64,000 nt of DNA from Charina bottae (GCA_023362775.1 JALMGJ010000001.1:68232501-68296500); one strand, 5' to 3'. Positions 45,760 to 56,662 are shown, counted from the first letter of the stretch. Numbers and translations are program-made. The notes: generated by a model not told the origin, from the sequence alone.

Positions 45760-46029
45760 AATATATATATATTGATGTAATAGACAAGAAATATTCTTTA
45801 ATATTATATATAGACCTAGCATGTAAGATAAATTTTTTTAAAATACCATGACCAGATACAAATCGGAAGTTGACCAAATTCTATGTTTCAGCTTTATCTT
45901 TTTTTCTTTTTTCCTTTACTACACTTTTTTATCTTTTCTTTTTTCTTGATTTGTATTTCCATTTTCTTTTCTGTTTCAAACTTTTATCTATGTAAAATTA
46001 AAATCTAATAAAATTTGTTAAAAAAAAAA
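45760..46029 (+). other. L1 3' UTR and A tail
   Basis: The 3' UTR contains TC-rich runs (about 45897-45975), AATAAAATTTGTT near 46007-46018, and a short A tail that ends at the 20-bp target duplication. Confidence 0.75.
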
Positions 46030-46094
46030 GAAAAATGCTTAAAAAACGGGACTGCCCCGTTCATAACGGGACGTATGGTCAGCCTAGTTTAAGG

Positions 46095-47812
46095 CCATAT
46101 TTAAAAATCATTGAACAAAAAATCCAATATGCTCAAAAAGCAGCCAAGCATAGAGGCTAGAAGGAGAGAAACTGAAGCAAGGTTTGGAGCGGGGGCAAAT
46201 TTTCTTCTTGGTTGAAATCTTGATTTTCTTCCATTTCTTTCCTCCCCCCACCCCCTTCTTCTACTGGAATTTCAGTGCCCACTAACTGAACCTAGGAATA
46301 GTGATTTGGGAACACATCTTGATGCCAAATGATAGCTCAGAGAGTTATATGGCTCAGGTACCATTTCACATCTGAATTACATCAAATCTAAGTTTCTAAT
46401 TCAACACTCTTCGGGTTCTCACACCACGCTGTTTTCACTTCTCAAACCATCAGAAACAGTTTCAAACCAACCCACATTTATCCTCAACAATAGGAGGACA
46501 CAAAACCAAGCCTGCACAGTTTGGTTTAGCATTTCAAACAATTGCAATCAGGAGGGGAACTGCAAAGCTGCCACACCTCCATGCTTCCTCCGCTCTATTA
46601 TTTAAACCACATAAATCATAGCAAAAAACTACAATGGCTTAATTTCTGCATGGGGGGAAGAGACTCCAACAGCTGGGAGGCAGGGCAAAGCAATTTGTCC
46701 CAATAATGGGAAATCAACCTACCTCTCCCCCAACCTCAGCAAAATTACAGGACTTCTGCTGAAAACCCATATTCAAAATATCATGTTCAACTGGCATCTG
46801 AGCTGGAAATAAATTGGTTCAATTTCCAACAAGAGATGTTAGTGTGGGAGCACATAGGCACAAAGCTGACCCGAGATCATCGCAAATGCCATGTAGGGAG
46901 ATATGTAGAGCTGGGTAAAGACTTCATCAATTAATATTATGTTTTAAAATTGGGAAATATGGGGTTAGAGAGATAACTGCAGTTATTCCCAGTTAGCTAA
47001 CAGTCTAACACATCTGGAGGGAATCATCTATGTGAAGACTGGACAAGTCCTTAGCTAAGGCCTGCAATTCCATTTTCCCTCTTTTTTTTAATTAAATAGT
47101 TCATACAAGAACCATGTGTTTTGCCTTTGTTCTATTCTGATGGATGACAATAAAGGACTCACCTATTGAATTAATTCATTCATCACTGTAGCTAGGATTG
47201 TTTTTAATGCTCATTTTGGAGTGTGGTGGAAGTCAAGGACTTAGATATTATATGTGTTGTAGGGGAATTTCTATACTTTCCCACCCACATACCTGATACA
47301 TATATGTAGTAAATGATGACTTTAAAACTTTTATTCTCATTATACCTTCTTTAGTACTACCTCTTCATATAACAAAAAGGACAAATTTGTACCATGCAAA
47401 TTCCAATTCTGCTGATAGAATAAACAATTCAGTTTAAGAAAACACAGATGTATTGGTTACTTAAATTCATTCAATTTTAGACTATATTCTGAAAGACCCA
47501 ATAACTTCTTTTTTTACATTTAGAGAGGAAATCATAGAACGATGTAACTTCAGGAAGGAACCAACAGATATACAGAAATTATATGCTCCACTTCCTAATC
47601 TGCAACTGTTTTAAGAATATTTCCAAGCATACCTCAACAGTAAAGTCTTACAACTTAAGCATTGTTTTAAAAAGAAAAGCAATGTCTCTTCAAAATCTTA
47701 AATCAGAAAGAATTAAAAGCACACAGAATTGTAGCAACTTAACTATCCTGATCCTAGATTCACTTTGAGAGCCCAGTGAGTAAAAAGGCAGGGCAACAAC
47801 AACACTGATGAT
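46095..47812. other. No gene recognised
   Basis: About 1.7 kb with no supported gene or transposon. Confidence 0.45.
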
Positions 47813-47820
47813 AATGTACA

Positions 47821-47954
47821 CATTGTTTCTCAACCTCAGCAACTTTAAGATGGGTGGACTTTAACTCCCAGAATTCCTCAGCCAGCATGCTGGCTGAGGA
47901 ATTCTGGGAGTTGAAGTCCACCCATCTTAAAGTTGCTGAGGTTGAGAAACACTG
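47821..47954. mobile_element. hAT-type MITE, almost perfect palindrome
   Basis: The arms 47826-47887 and 47888-47949 are reverse complements over 62 bp with one mismatch. The outer ends are CATTGTTTCTCAACCT and AGGTTGAGAAACACTG. Flanks around ATGTACA / ATGTAACA suggest a damaged target duplication. It is the same family as 5462-5597 and as the half copy at about 1259, and non-coding. Confidence 0.85.
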
Positions 47955-48581
47955 ATGTAACACATTCCTAATTAATGACATTGTCCTAGACTCCCAGTGA
48001 AGGGTGAGTACTATTTTAATACACATTTTATTAGACAATTTCCCACAGATGTGGGTCCTTCCAAATAGATGTGCAGCTGCAGCATTAAAGCTAATGCAGC
48101 CTGCAACTGACATTGATATAGTGTGGTTTCCAGCAAACAGGGAACTTCTATTTTCAGGCAGGGAGCATCACTGCAGAAACATGCATGGTTGTGGGATGGT
48201 TTGCCCAGAAACTGTAGGGCATGCCTACTCACCCCATCCCTCTGTCCTAGAGCAGAGGCTGGATGATGGGACTGATTGGCTGTTGGGTTTTGGCAAGTGC
48301 TATAGTTTCACACTGCTCTTTCCTGTAACATCCTGATAACCTTAAAGAGTCAGACCAGCCCACTCAAGTTCTGTTTTGTTTAAATTGTGCAGTCAGCAAT
48401 GGAAAAACTGAGCTGTCTGGAAGTGCCTTCTCTGTTGTGCACTGAATACTCTTCACCATTTTTTGAAGTGAGACACATAGCACATAATCAAGCCATTCTG
48501 AACCCAATTATATTGGGCTGTTCTCCTGGGATTAGAAATCTCTTGCTCCAGGTAGAGAAAAAAATGGAGAGTGCCAATCAA

Positions 48582-48732
48582 TGGTTGTTGTGGGTCTTCC
48601 GGGCTGTGTGGCCGTGTTCTGGAAGTTTTGGTTCCTAACGTTTCGCCAGCATCTGTGGCCAGCATCTTCAGAGGGCAGGAGCACAGACAGAAGGCTCTTT
48701 CTGTGCTCAGGTAGAATGGCCTTTGACAATAC
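48582..48732 (-). mobile_element. Penelope-like terminal fragment
   Basis: It carries the reverse complement of the terminal block found at 20760-20890: CTTCCGGGCTGTGTGGCC, CTAACGTTTCGCCAGCATC and CTTCAGAGGGCAGGAGCAC. It ends with a short inverted remnant (AGAAGGCTCTTTCTGTGC). AGTGCCAATCAA (12 bp) flanks it at 48570-48581 and 48733-48744. Non-coding. Confidence 0.75.
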
Positions 48733-48744
48733 AGTGCCAATCAA

Positions 48745-49650
48745 CATTATTTCAACTTTTATCAATGGAGTATCCCCCTAGTGAGTCTTTCTTCCTCACA
48801 CTCATAAAGGGGAAAATTAGGTCTGTTGGCTACTTTCTCATGCACATCCCTATTATTTTTCCTGCTGCCCCCTCCTCAGTTTGGGAAATGAACAAGAGAG
48901 GGCAATTCCACATTGCAGCCTAATCTGCTTCTCTCCCATACTGCTCTTGTCTGTTTCTGAAGTCAACTTCAGAAATTCCAGTCTGGGCTGCAGTGGGGTG
49001 GCAATGGGACTCAGTCTGGATGTCAGCCACTGCAAGACCTGCTTGATCATTCCCCTCCTTCTTGCCCTTCCCATCCATGCAGGAAATGCAACCCTCACTG
49101 GCTCGTTCCTGTGTGAACTGGTCTTATCAGCCCCTGCCTTTCCCTTCTAGGATTGTTCCCTCCTCACTAGTCCTGAGCCTTTCCTTTGCTTTTCCAGATG
49201 TTTGCACACAAGGAGCTTTCACACACATACACCCCTTTCTGCACTACCTCCTTTGATACTGATGCAGACTCTCTCTTTCCTCCTCCTTCCTTCCTTCCAT
49301 GGCACCATCATAGCTCCAATGCTACAATAACCAAAGCAATACAGAACACATTCTTTCATGCCTACAATGCTCTGTAGGTCCATGAAAATGTTGTAGCAAG
49401 GAAGAATTTTTAGTTCAGCTTCACAGAAACAAAGTACTAATGTTTCTATCTTACAACTTAAAGATCTTTAAAAATAATAATAAAGGAAAGGTAGAGGAAA
49501 CTTTGCAATACCGTGTTGGCAGCGGGTAGGAAAGCAAGGGAAGCATGTTTTACTCGTCCAGGACAGAAGCTGAAAGGGTGCCCTTTGGAGATGTAAGGGT
49601 TGAATGGATCATGAGCTTCTAGAGTTGAGGATAATTCATTGACTTAACAG
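48745..49650. other. No gene recognised
   Basis: Several overlapping short frames lie here on both strands, with no recognisable motifs or splice signals. Confidence 0.4.
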
Positions 49651-49885
49651 GCCATCATTGGATCAACCACAAGATTTAAAAAAGGCAACAACAACCCAGC
49701 AACTGCTGACCAGTAGAGACAATAACCACTTAGGAACCCAGGATGAAATGGCTGCACAGGGCAGTGAGCAGCCACTGGAGTGGAGAGAGTGTGCCAGGCA
49801 TTTCACCCAATCACAGCTAGAGCTGCTACTAGAACAGAACAAAGTGCTGGAGACCATCCACTGTGAAGGGTTTAAGATGGCTCAG
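49651..49885 (+). CDS. Weak candidate exon, product unknown
   Basis: An acceptor-like CATTGACTTAACAG precedes 235 bp and a CAG|GTGAG donor follows. One frame is open from end to end; it includes SLDQPQDLKKATTTQQ, then EWRECARHFTQSQLELLLEQ, ending in EGFKMAQ. Its composition (Gln, Glu and Leu rich, helix-like) looks protein-like. The acceptor pyrimidine tract is weak. I do not recognise the product; a non-coding transcript or chance is possible. Confidence 0.25.
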
Positions 49886-52770
49886 GTGAGAAAACAGCAG
49901 TGTTGATTTGAAGCTGGAAAACACAGGTGCGGGGTGCATTTACAATGGGCTAAGAGTGGGAGGAAGATGATATCATCTGTTCTTGCACTCAGGAAGTGGT
50001 GAGTGCCGGTGATGGCCAAGCAGAAAATGTGGGTTTCCATAGTCTCTTCTATGTGGTTGCACTCAATTATCTGGCTCAGAACTCTGGTCTTCTAAAGTGA
50101 TATAGGAAAGCTGTGGGAGTAAAATCCTCCCCCTGCTGTGGATCTTTAACCCCATCACAGGTAGGCTGCAGAAATAGTTACAGGGACATACATGAAGATG
50201 GTAGTAACAAGTTGGGCAAAATGCCTGGCTAGAGATACCAGAATGTTTCTTCTACTCCTTTTTACAGATGGGCCTGCTGAGGAAGCTCACCTAGTAGCAC
50301 CAAGTGAAAGTGTTGTATGCTATAAACAAAGCATCCATTTTAATAATAATCCATGACCTTGGGTAAATTGCTTAACTTCTCAAACACATCAGTTTTCCTA
50401 TCTGAACAATACTGCTTCATCAAAATGTATTCTCCAAAGTACCATATTAATTGAATTACATTTTTGAGCAAACTTATTCATGTTCTTAAAAACATCTGCT
50501 TTTGCCAATGCTTGAAACTGTGAAAGCGTGGTGAAAGTTTGAAAAAGCCTTCCTCAAGCTCTTGCCCTCCAGATCTGTTGGGACTCCCATATTTCCAGCC
50601 AGGATGGCCTTTGGCACTCACTGTCTGAGTCTGATTTTAGAAAGAGTGATAACACCCATTTTTATTGGCATTCCCATCTCAGCTTGCCTTTAGAGAGATA
50701 AAAACAACATTAATATAGTATAGATATCTCATTTTCTACCTCTTAGTCTATTCTTATCCATCCTTAGAAGGAGTTGCAATGACTTTCCTGAAACATACCT
50801 GATTAGAATGACCTCAAATACCTAGAGGTAAGTGATTGCATAAATGCAGAATCAGACATTTTCCTCTAACAATTTTAATATCCCAATAGCTTCAAGCATG
50901 GAAGTGGAACCTGGATTTTCCCACTCTCGACCATCACACATTTCAGCTACTCATGAAAGTCAGGACATAGAGATTCTGCATATCCACAGCCTTACATAGC
51001 AGTATGGTGGACAGCTGTGACTCTCCATTTTGGGAAATTTAGAAGGGAGATTCATTGAGATGGTTAAGTATAGCTATGTCCCCTGCTGCAAACTGGGGCC
51101 TCAGCAGCTGCCTGATTCTGTTGGGTGATGCCAGGCTGGGCATGGAGTAAATAAATACATACATGACCCTTTCAACATACCAGGATATCAAAACCTTAAT
51201 AAGGACTGAGTGCAGATCTAAGCACTACTGGTATTATGCTATTACATTTGTTGTTGTTGTTTTTAATTGCTTGCAATACCACAGCATGAAATCCATACAA
51301 CTCATTCTGGAACTCTGGTTTATTTCCAAGAAACCTGTGAGATGCACTCATGACAGCATGCATTTAGATTTCTATGTGTTTACCTTGCATGCCTTAGCTT
51401 TTTTTTTTTTTTTTTGGTTCTCTCCTCTGACCAAATAATTATTTGTGATTATACAGCTGCCTGTATAAAGTTGCAAAACTTTCATTGTAGTATTTTCAAA
51501 TTCTGGAATTCCAGAATTGGGGAAAATGTTTTTTTAAAAACATGATGCTCAGAACAACTCAGGTATTTAGGGAAGGGAAATTGGGAGGAGCTTTGCCTAT
51601 CACTGTGGGCTTGTGTTTCTCAACTCAAAATGACAAATTATTTTAAGGAACTGTTCAGAGGAGACTCTGGAGGCTGAAAAACAGTTTGGAGGAGCTGAAT
51701 ATAGCCATGGGAACTTAGGTTGCCCAATCTTCTGTAAGACCATAAACAAGGGTGGCTGGGTTCACACAGTATTGTAGTTAGCTTCGTAACAGATTTAGAG
51801 AGCAGACTGCTTGCTTTTTCTATGTACAGTAGTTAGAAACTGACTCCTTGATTTTTCTTGTAGCTTTCACAAACTTTGGATACTTGCAAGCTTGACTTCT
51901 TTCAGTCAATTGCAGCCAGTTTCACTACCAAACCGGAAAAGTGTGGATTCTCATCTTCTTCACTCTGTATGTGAATAGCTCTTCTAAATACAGGAACTGT
52001 TTCCAAACCCCAGGGAAGTAGGACAGGTAGTTGTCAAAATTTACGATATGAGTTTCTTCTCCCTGCCTCTTTAAAAAATAAAGAAGGCAACCCTTGCTTT
52101 ATTTGAGACTGTGTCTGCTCCTGTATGGTGACATTTTACACTTAAATAAATAAAAAAAAAACGTAGCACAAGAATTCCAGCTGTATAACCCCATTCTGTA
52201 CATATTTACTCAGAAGTAAGTGCTGCTGTGTTCAGTGGAATCTTCCCCTGTTTTGAGAGCTCAAAGAATCTTTAGGAGAGAGGAAGAGCTTCCTTTGCAG
52301 GACACAAAACAGCTTTGCAAACAAAAATTATACAGCAAGTGATAGACAGCATCCTCACTATGACCTTTGCATCTCAGGAACTGCTCTTCCCACCCTGCCA
52401 CAATTGTACTTTTTCCTGTCCTCATCTACTAAAAACTTGCACTGCTATTCTGCTATTTCTTTATCAGAGGTTTGGTTTGGTTTGTGGTTTTTTTTTTGAG
52501 GGGGTGAGATACATGCAAGAGTGGAAAACACAGGGCGATTAAAATAGAGCACAACATCCTCTGGACTTTGAGTAAAATTTTATGAATGAGGCAGAGCAAT
52601 TGCATAATAAAAGCCAGGAAATTGTGGGACAAATTATTGGGAGATAAACAAAAAACACCCCTTAACAGCAAGCAACACATGATATGCAGATAGAACTCCC
52701 AAATCAGCAGTTTACCCTCTCTTTCTTTTCCCCTTTAACTAAAATGTGGGTTTGATAAGGCTCAGTTCTG
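49886..52770. other. No gene recognised; half MITE near 50553-50625
   Basis: About 2.9 kb with no supported gene. CCCTCCAGATCTGTTGGGAC near 50567 is one arm of a palindromic MITE. T-runs occur at 51400-51416 and 52488-52497. Confidence 0.4.
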
Positions 52771-52870
52771 GACAATCACTAGATGGTGGCAGGGATACAG
52801 AAACCTTTAACTCTTTGCTGCCATCTAGTGGTTGTCAGCTTTTCTTCCAGCCCACATCTGGAAGCCAAAC
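52771..52870. repeat. Small repeat with paired CTCF-like cores, copy 2
   Basis: GACAATCACTAGATGGTGGC at the left is partly mirrored by GCTGCCATCTAGTGGTTGTC at 52817-52836, so the two motifs face each other. The right part continues TTTCTTCCAGCCCACATCTG and GAAGCC, as in copies 1 and 3. The minus-strand core CCACTAGATGGCAGC fits the CTCF core consensus. Confidence 0.5.
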
Positions 52871-52879
52871 ATTTAGTTC

Positions 52880-53078
52880 TCAACAGGAGGCAGTATGCTG
52901 TCTGAGCCCAGAAGCTAAGCAGGGTCAAGCCTGATTAATATTTGGATGGTGTTCCTCCAAGTAATATCAGGGCTGGAGGCTAGATGAGAAGAAGATAATG
53001 GCAGACTATTTCTGTAACACTGCCAAAAAAAACCCTACATGGACAAAGCCATAAAGTCACCACGCCCAAAGGAGATTT
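52880..53078 (+). mobile_element. 5S-rRNA-derived SINE
   Basis: CTGAGCCCAGAAGCTAAGCA, GGGTCAAGCCTGATTAAT and ATTTGGATGGTGTTCCTCC align in order with the internal promoter region of 5S rRNA (A box, intermediate element, C box). The tail contains GGCAGACTATTTCTGTAAC, CACTGCCAAAAAAAACCCT and CATAAAGTCACCA, also seen at 10225-10400. It is a retroposed derivative, not a functional 5S gene. Confidence 0.65.
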
Positions 53079-53326
53079 TATTTTTTAGATTTGGAAGACT
53101 ATGATTTTGAGAGTGAAGACAATTAATACTTTCCATGCAGACTACTTTTCTAATTCTCAACTGCTCTTTCATCCACCCAGAGAATTCCAGATGTGTATTT
53201 CCAAACCTTGTATGGTCTAGTTGGAAAGGGAGAAGCAGCTGTGAGGAGACTATGCACAACAAACAGTTGGTTGAGAGCGCTTAAGGTTACCATTTTGATC
53301 TCTGTGGGTTGTTCAAGAGGCCATGG

Positions 53327-53650
53327 CAGTGCTTTCCAAACTGCCGCTGTTAGTGACACACCAACGGCGGCAGCGACGGCGGTGCAGGGATGTGCATGGC
53401 GGTGGGGGCGTGCACGGCGGCGGTGCAAGGGAGTGCACGGTGGCGGCGGTGTGCACAGCGGCGGCGGCCTCCACTAAAACGCGGAAGCGCTGATGGCATG
53501 CTGCTGTCATCGCTGCCGCCACCGCCATACACACCGCCCCACGCCGCCGCCATGCACGCCCCCGCCACCACTTCCGGGTTGTGTTGCGACACACTAAACT
53601 GTGTGTTGCGACACACTAAAGTGTTGCGACACACAGTTTGGAAACCTATG
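53327..53650. mobile_element. hAT-type MITE with CpG-rich interior, exact 8-bp target duplication
   Basis: It starts CAGTGCTTTCCAAACTG and ends ACAGTTTGGAAACCTATG. GGCCATGG flanks it at 53319-53326 and 53651-53658. The interior is rich in GGCGGC/GCC and CpG, unlike the surrounding AT-rich DNA. Alanine, arginine and proline-rich frames on both strands are composition artefacts. It is the same family as 56663-56912 and 63536-63825. Confidence 0.85.
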
Positions 53651-53663
53651 GGCCATGGTAACA

Positions 53664-53668
53664 CAAAT

Positions 53669-53699
<31 letters not shown>

Positions 53700-54140
53700 T
53701 CATACTTATATCACCGCCCATCTCCCCCTACAGAGGGGACTCTGGGCGGTTTACACAAAGTTGACAATTAAAACATATAAAAACATATAAAATATCGTAA
53801 ATAAATACATATCAATATAAATTAATTAAATATATAAAACCCAAGAGGCTCTGATGTTAAGTTTAAAAGAACTATACGGAGCAAGTCATCCCCAAGAGGA
53901 GCTATTACTCCTCCCATCCCAAGCGAGGTGGCAGAGCCAGGTCTTCAATTGTTTTCGGAAGGTCGTCAGTGTGGGGGCTTGCCTCACCTCCAGGGGCAGA
54001 ATATTCCAGAGGGCGGGTGCCACTGCAGAGAATGCCCGCTTCCTGGACCCCGTCAGATGGAATTCTCTTGTCGACGGGGTCCGTAGCAAGCCCTCTCTGC
54101 ATGACCGAGTGGGGCGGGTCGATGTTCTGGGGACGATCAT
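53664..54140 (-). pseudogene. CR1/L2-group LINE, 5'-truncated
   Basis: The plus strand begins with the reversed tail (TTTA)n and CACCGCCCATCTCCCC, then GACTCTGGGCGGTTTACAC. The minus strand encodes STRPTRSCREGLLRTPSTRE, FHLTGSRKRAFSAVAPALWN and ILPLEVRQAPTL. Only ~85 residues remain. Confidence 0.85.
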
Positions 54141-54299
54141 GGATTATGGCAAAGAAATCTATTTTAGAGGTAGAAGCCACCCTTTCCATTAATTGTTATC
54201 CCTTCTCCAAATGGCAGAAGAGACACATTGTAGCATTGCTACAGTGATCTCACTAAGGTTGCAAAAGTCCAGATGACCACTCGGAAAGATATAGGAAAC

Positions 54300-54360
54300 T
54301 CTCTCCCCTGCCATCTAGTGGTTATCTGAATTTTTGCAGCCCATATCTGGCAGTTCCAAT
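54300..54360. repeat. Small repeat with CTCF-like core, copy 3
   Basis: CCTGCCATCTAGTGGTTATC is followed by TGAATTTTTGCAGCCCATAT and CTGGCAG, the same order as copies 1 and 2. The minus strand reads AACCACTAGATGGCAG. Confidence 0.5.
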
Positions 54361-54530
54361 AAAACTGAGGTGAAGGAAGAGCTTTATTTATTCATACACT
54401 ATATTTTTACCACTACATTGTCATGGAATTGTACATAACCAAGTTTCACAGAGGTAGGGTGAGACAGAAATGTGAAGGACAAGTTGATGTGGGGAACCAA
54501 TGTTCTCTTATAAATTAGGTAAATATATCA

Positions 54531-55072
54531 CCCAGGAGTGGCAAACTTGAGGCATTGTAAAAGTCATTGTAAAAGTCGCAGACGGTGACTGCACCCATGA
54601 AATTAAAAGACGCTTGCTCCTTGGGAGGAAAGCTATGGCAAACCTAGACAGCATATTAAAAAGCAGAGACATCACCTTGCCAACAAGTCAATCCTAAAGG
54701 AAATCAACCCTGACTGTTTATTGGAAGGACAGATCCTGAAGCTGAAGCTCAAATACTTTGGCCACCTAATGCGAAGAGAGGACTCACTGGAAAAGACCCT
54801 GATGCTGGCAAAGACTGAAGGCAAAAGGAGTAGGGGACGGCAGAGGATGAGATGGTTAGATAGCATCACCGATGTAATGAACATGAATTTGAGTAAACTC
54901 TGGGAGACAGTGGAGGACGGGAAGGCCTGGCGTGCTATGGCCCATGAGGTCACGAAGAGTCGGACACAACTAAACAACTGAACAACAACAACAAAAGTCA
55001 CTGACTACAAGTCCCAGCATCCCTCTCAAGGCTGGGACAGTTGGGAATTGTAGTTTGGCAACCTCTGACATA
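54531..55072. mobile_element. MITE interrupted by a BovB fragment
   Basis: The left part (CAGGAGTGGCAAACTTGAGG) and the right part (GTCCCAGCATCCCTCTCAAG through TTTGGCAACCTCTGAC) form the two ends of one palindromic MITE. The BovB segment 54567-54992 sits between them, flanked by AAAAGTCA at 54559-54566 and 54993-55000. Confidence 0.6.
54567..54992 (+). pseudogene. BovB (RTE) 3' fragment, divergent subfamily, internal deletion
   Basis: The early part encodes the RRLLLGRKAMANLD-like region. It then jumps at about 54684 from ATCACCTTGCCAACAAG to TCAATCCTAAAGGAAATCAA, missing the roughly 170-bp stretch that encodes the CESW..FELWCW region in the full copy. The end encodes FGHLMRREDSLEKTLMLAKT, RWLDSITDVMNMNLSKLW and HEVTKSRTQLNN. 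It differs clearly from the 57401 copy and looks closer to the general BovB consensus. Confidence 0.85.
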
Positions 55073-56654
55073 ATCCTAAATAGCAAGAAGCATTGGAGTA
55101 GATTAATCATGTAGATCTGCATACATCAGGCGTGCATGGCTTGTGATTCATTTAGCCAAATACAACCGATTAGCCTGTAATCTGTTCTTGCAAAAAAAAA
55201 AATAGGAAGCAGAATTACTGTCTAGCCACACTTGTAACTAATAATCAGGTTAGGCCCTTTCATCACTCCCTGTTTACATCAGAACTAGAATGCCTGGATG
55301 CCTAACATTGTCTCTCCCCCCACCACTGCCCCCGCAGCCAAAAATTTAAATAATCTTAGCCAAACCTTCATGTTCCAGCAAATAACCGGTTTTTCCTGTT
55401 GAAGCAACTACAGAGACATAGTGTGTAAATGACTTTATGTCCCCCCACCCCTTCCTTTTGGGGAGGTGTCTTCAAGTGACCAGACCAGGCTTGATCTCTC
55501 AGGGGTAGATTCTGGGGTGGTGGGAGGCAGAAAATATTCCCATCAGTCATTTCATTGCTGTATTTCGTTAGCCGGCTAACACAGCAATCGGAGATATGAC
55601 AGCGTATCATTATCCCAGCAAGGCCAAAGCAAGGCTATGAGGAAACCCTGCTGTATACACCTTTGTGTGTGTTTACATATCCCAGGAATTGCTGAATTAC
55701 TCCACAGCTATGACATCATTGTTACAGATGTTCTACAAACCAATTTTAAAAGCCAAGTTTAAACAGAGATAAAGATTATAAGCTTGTATAAAGCCTTCTG
55801 CAAAAGAGCAGGTCATGTGACATTCATCTTGTTTACAGGGTGTGGCCATTTGTACAGTAAAAGAGAAGGAAAAAACAATACCAATTCAGGAGGCTGTGAA
55901 TGGCTAGGTATTTGTGTTTTGCAAATTCAAAAACATTAAATTATCTGTCAAGTAGATAGAGTTCTTTTTAAAGTATCTATTTTTTAATGAGCTTAGAATG
56001 TGTTTTTTCTTTTGTTTTTAAGGCAAATAAGGCTTGGAAAACCACTGCAAACTAAGCAGGGTTGGGTGTGTTACTTATATTACTTGTCTATTATTATAAT
56101 TAATTTTTAATATTAATATGTGTAATCACTTTTCCTCCCTACCAGGACCTATGGAGTCACTAATACTGTGCAAGGAGGTTTTCAGATTTCTTCCTTACAC
56201 CTAATCAGCAAAATTCAGGGTTTCAATCTTTTTATTTGTCTTAAAAAAACTCTTCCAAGTTAAATCTACAAAGTGACATTTGAAAATATTTATATTTCGT
56301 ATTTATTTTTAAAATGTATGTGCTACTCTTCAAAACCACAAAGTCAGGTCTGCATTCTGAAATTATGTCAATTTTTAAAAATGTGCATAATGTTGGATTT
56401 TGGTTCTGATTACAACTAGGTCATATGCTAGCATACTTCCAACGACAAGAAATCCAGGCCACAGCCATAAGTTAAGTACACACTTTTGCTTTGGGACTAG
56501 AATAACCTAATTCAAGTAGAGACAGGTTTGTTATGCCATAATGTGTTTTGGCTTACCATTATGTATGAACCCAGCCATTCCGCTTTATAAATAATGATTG
56601 ATGGCTTAGCACTATGCATGAACAAGGTTACTATGGTTTGTTCAGCAGATCATG
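55073..56654. other. No gene recognised; hairpin at 55554-55588
   Basis: About 1.6 kb without a supported gene. It contains a 14-bp perfect palindrome with extended arms, and AAACTAAGCAGGGTTGGGTG near 56050, possibly a trace of a 5S-type SINE. Confidence 0.4.
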
Positions 56655-56662
56655 GCATAATG

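Larger units (their letters stand above)
39944..46029 (+). mobile_element. Full-length L1 LINE (6.1 kb)
   Basis: The order is a ~965-bp 5' UTR, ORF1 (40909-41969, broken), a 28-bp spacer, an intact ORF2 (41998-45759), a ~255-bp 3' UTR with AATAAAATT-type signals and a short A tail. A 20-bp direct repeat flanks it (39924-39943 and 46030-46049, containing ATGCTTAAAAAACGG). Full length, perfect duplication and intact ORF2 point to a relatively recent insertion. It has inserted into a hAT element. Confidence 0.92.
39743..46086. mobile_element. hAT-type element interrupted by a full-length L1
   Basis: The left end TAGACTGACCATATTTC and the right end ACGTATGGTCAGCCTA are inverted and match the element at 6436-6845. 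GTTTAAGG (8 bp) is duplicated exactly at 39735-39742 and 46087-46094. Without the L1 and one copy of its target duplication the element would be roughly 240 bp. It has no transposase. Its AACGGGAC-rich interior matches the relative at 6436. Confidence 0.85.

Noticed and set aside
52880..52960. 5S rRNA-like sequence
   Set aside because: Only the internal promoter part is similar and a SINE tail follows, so it is a SINE rather than a 5S gene.
53150..53764. Several overlapping Ala/Arg/Pro-rich frames on both strands
   Set aside because: They arise from the CpG-rich interior of a hAT MITE whose boundaries and target duplication are clear.
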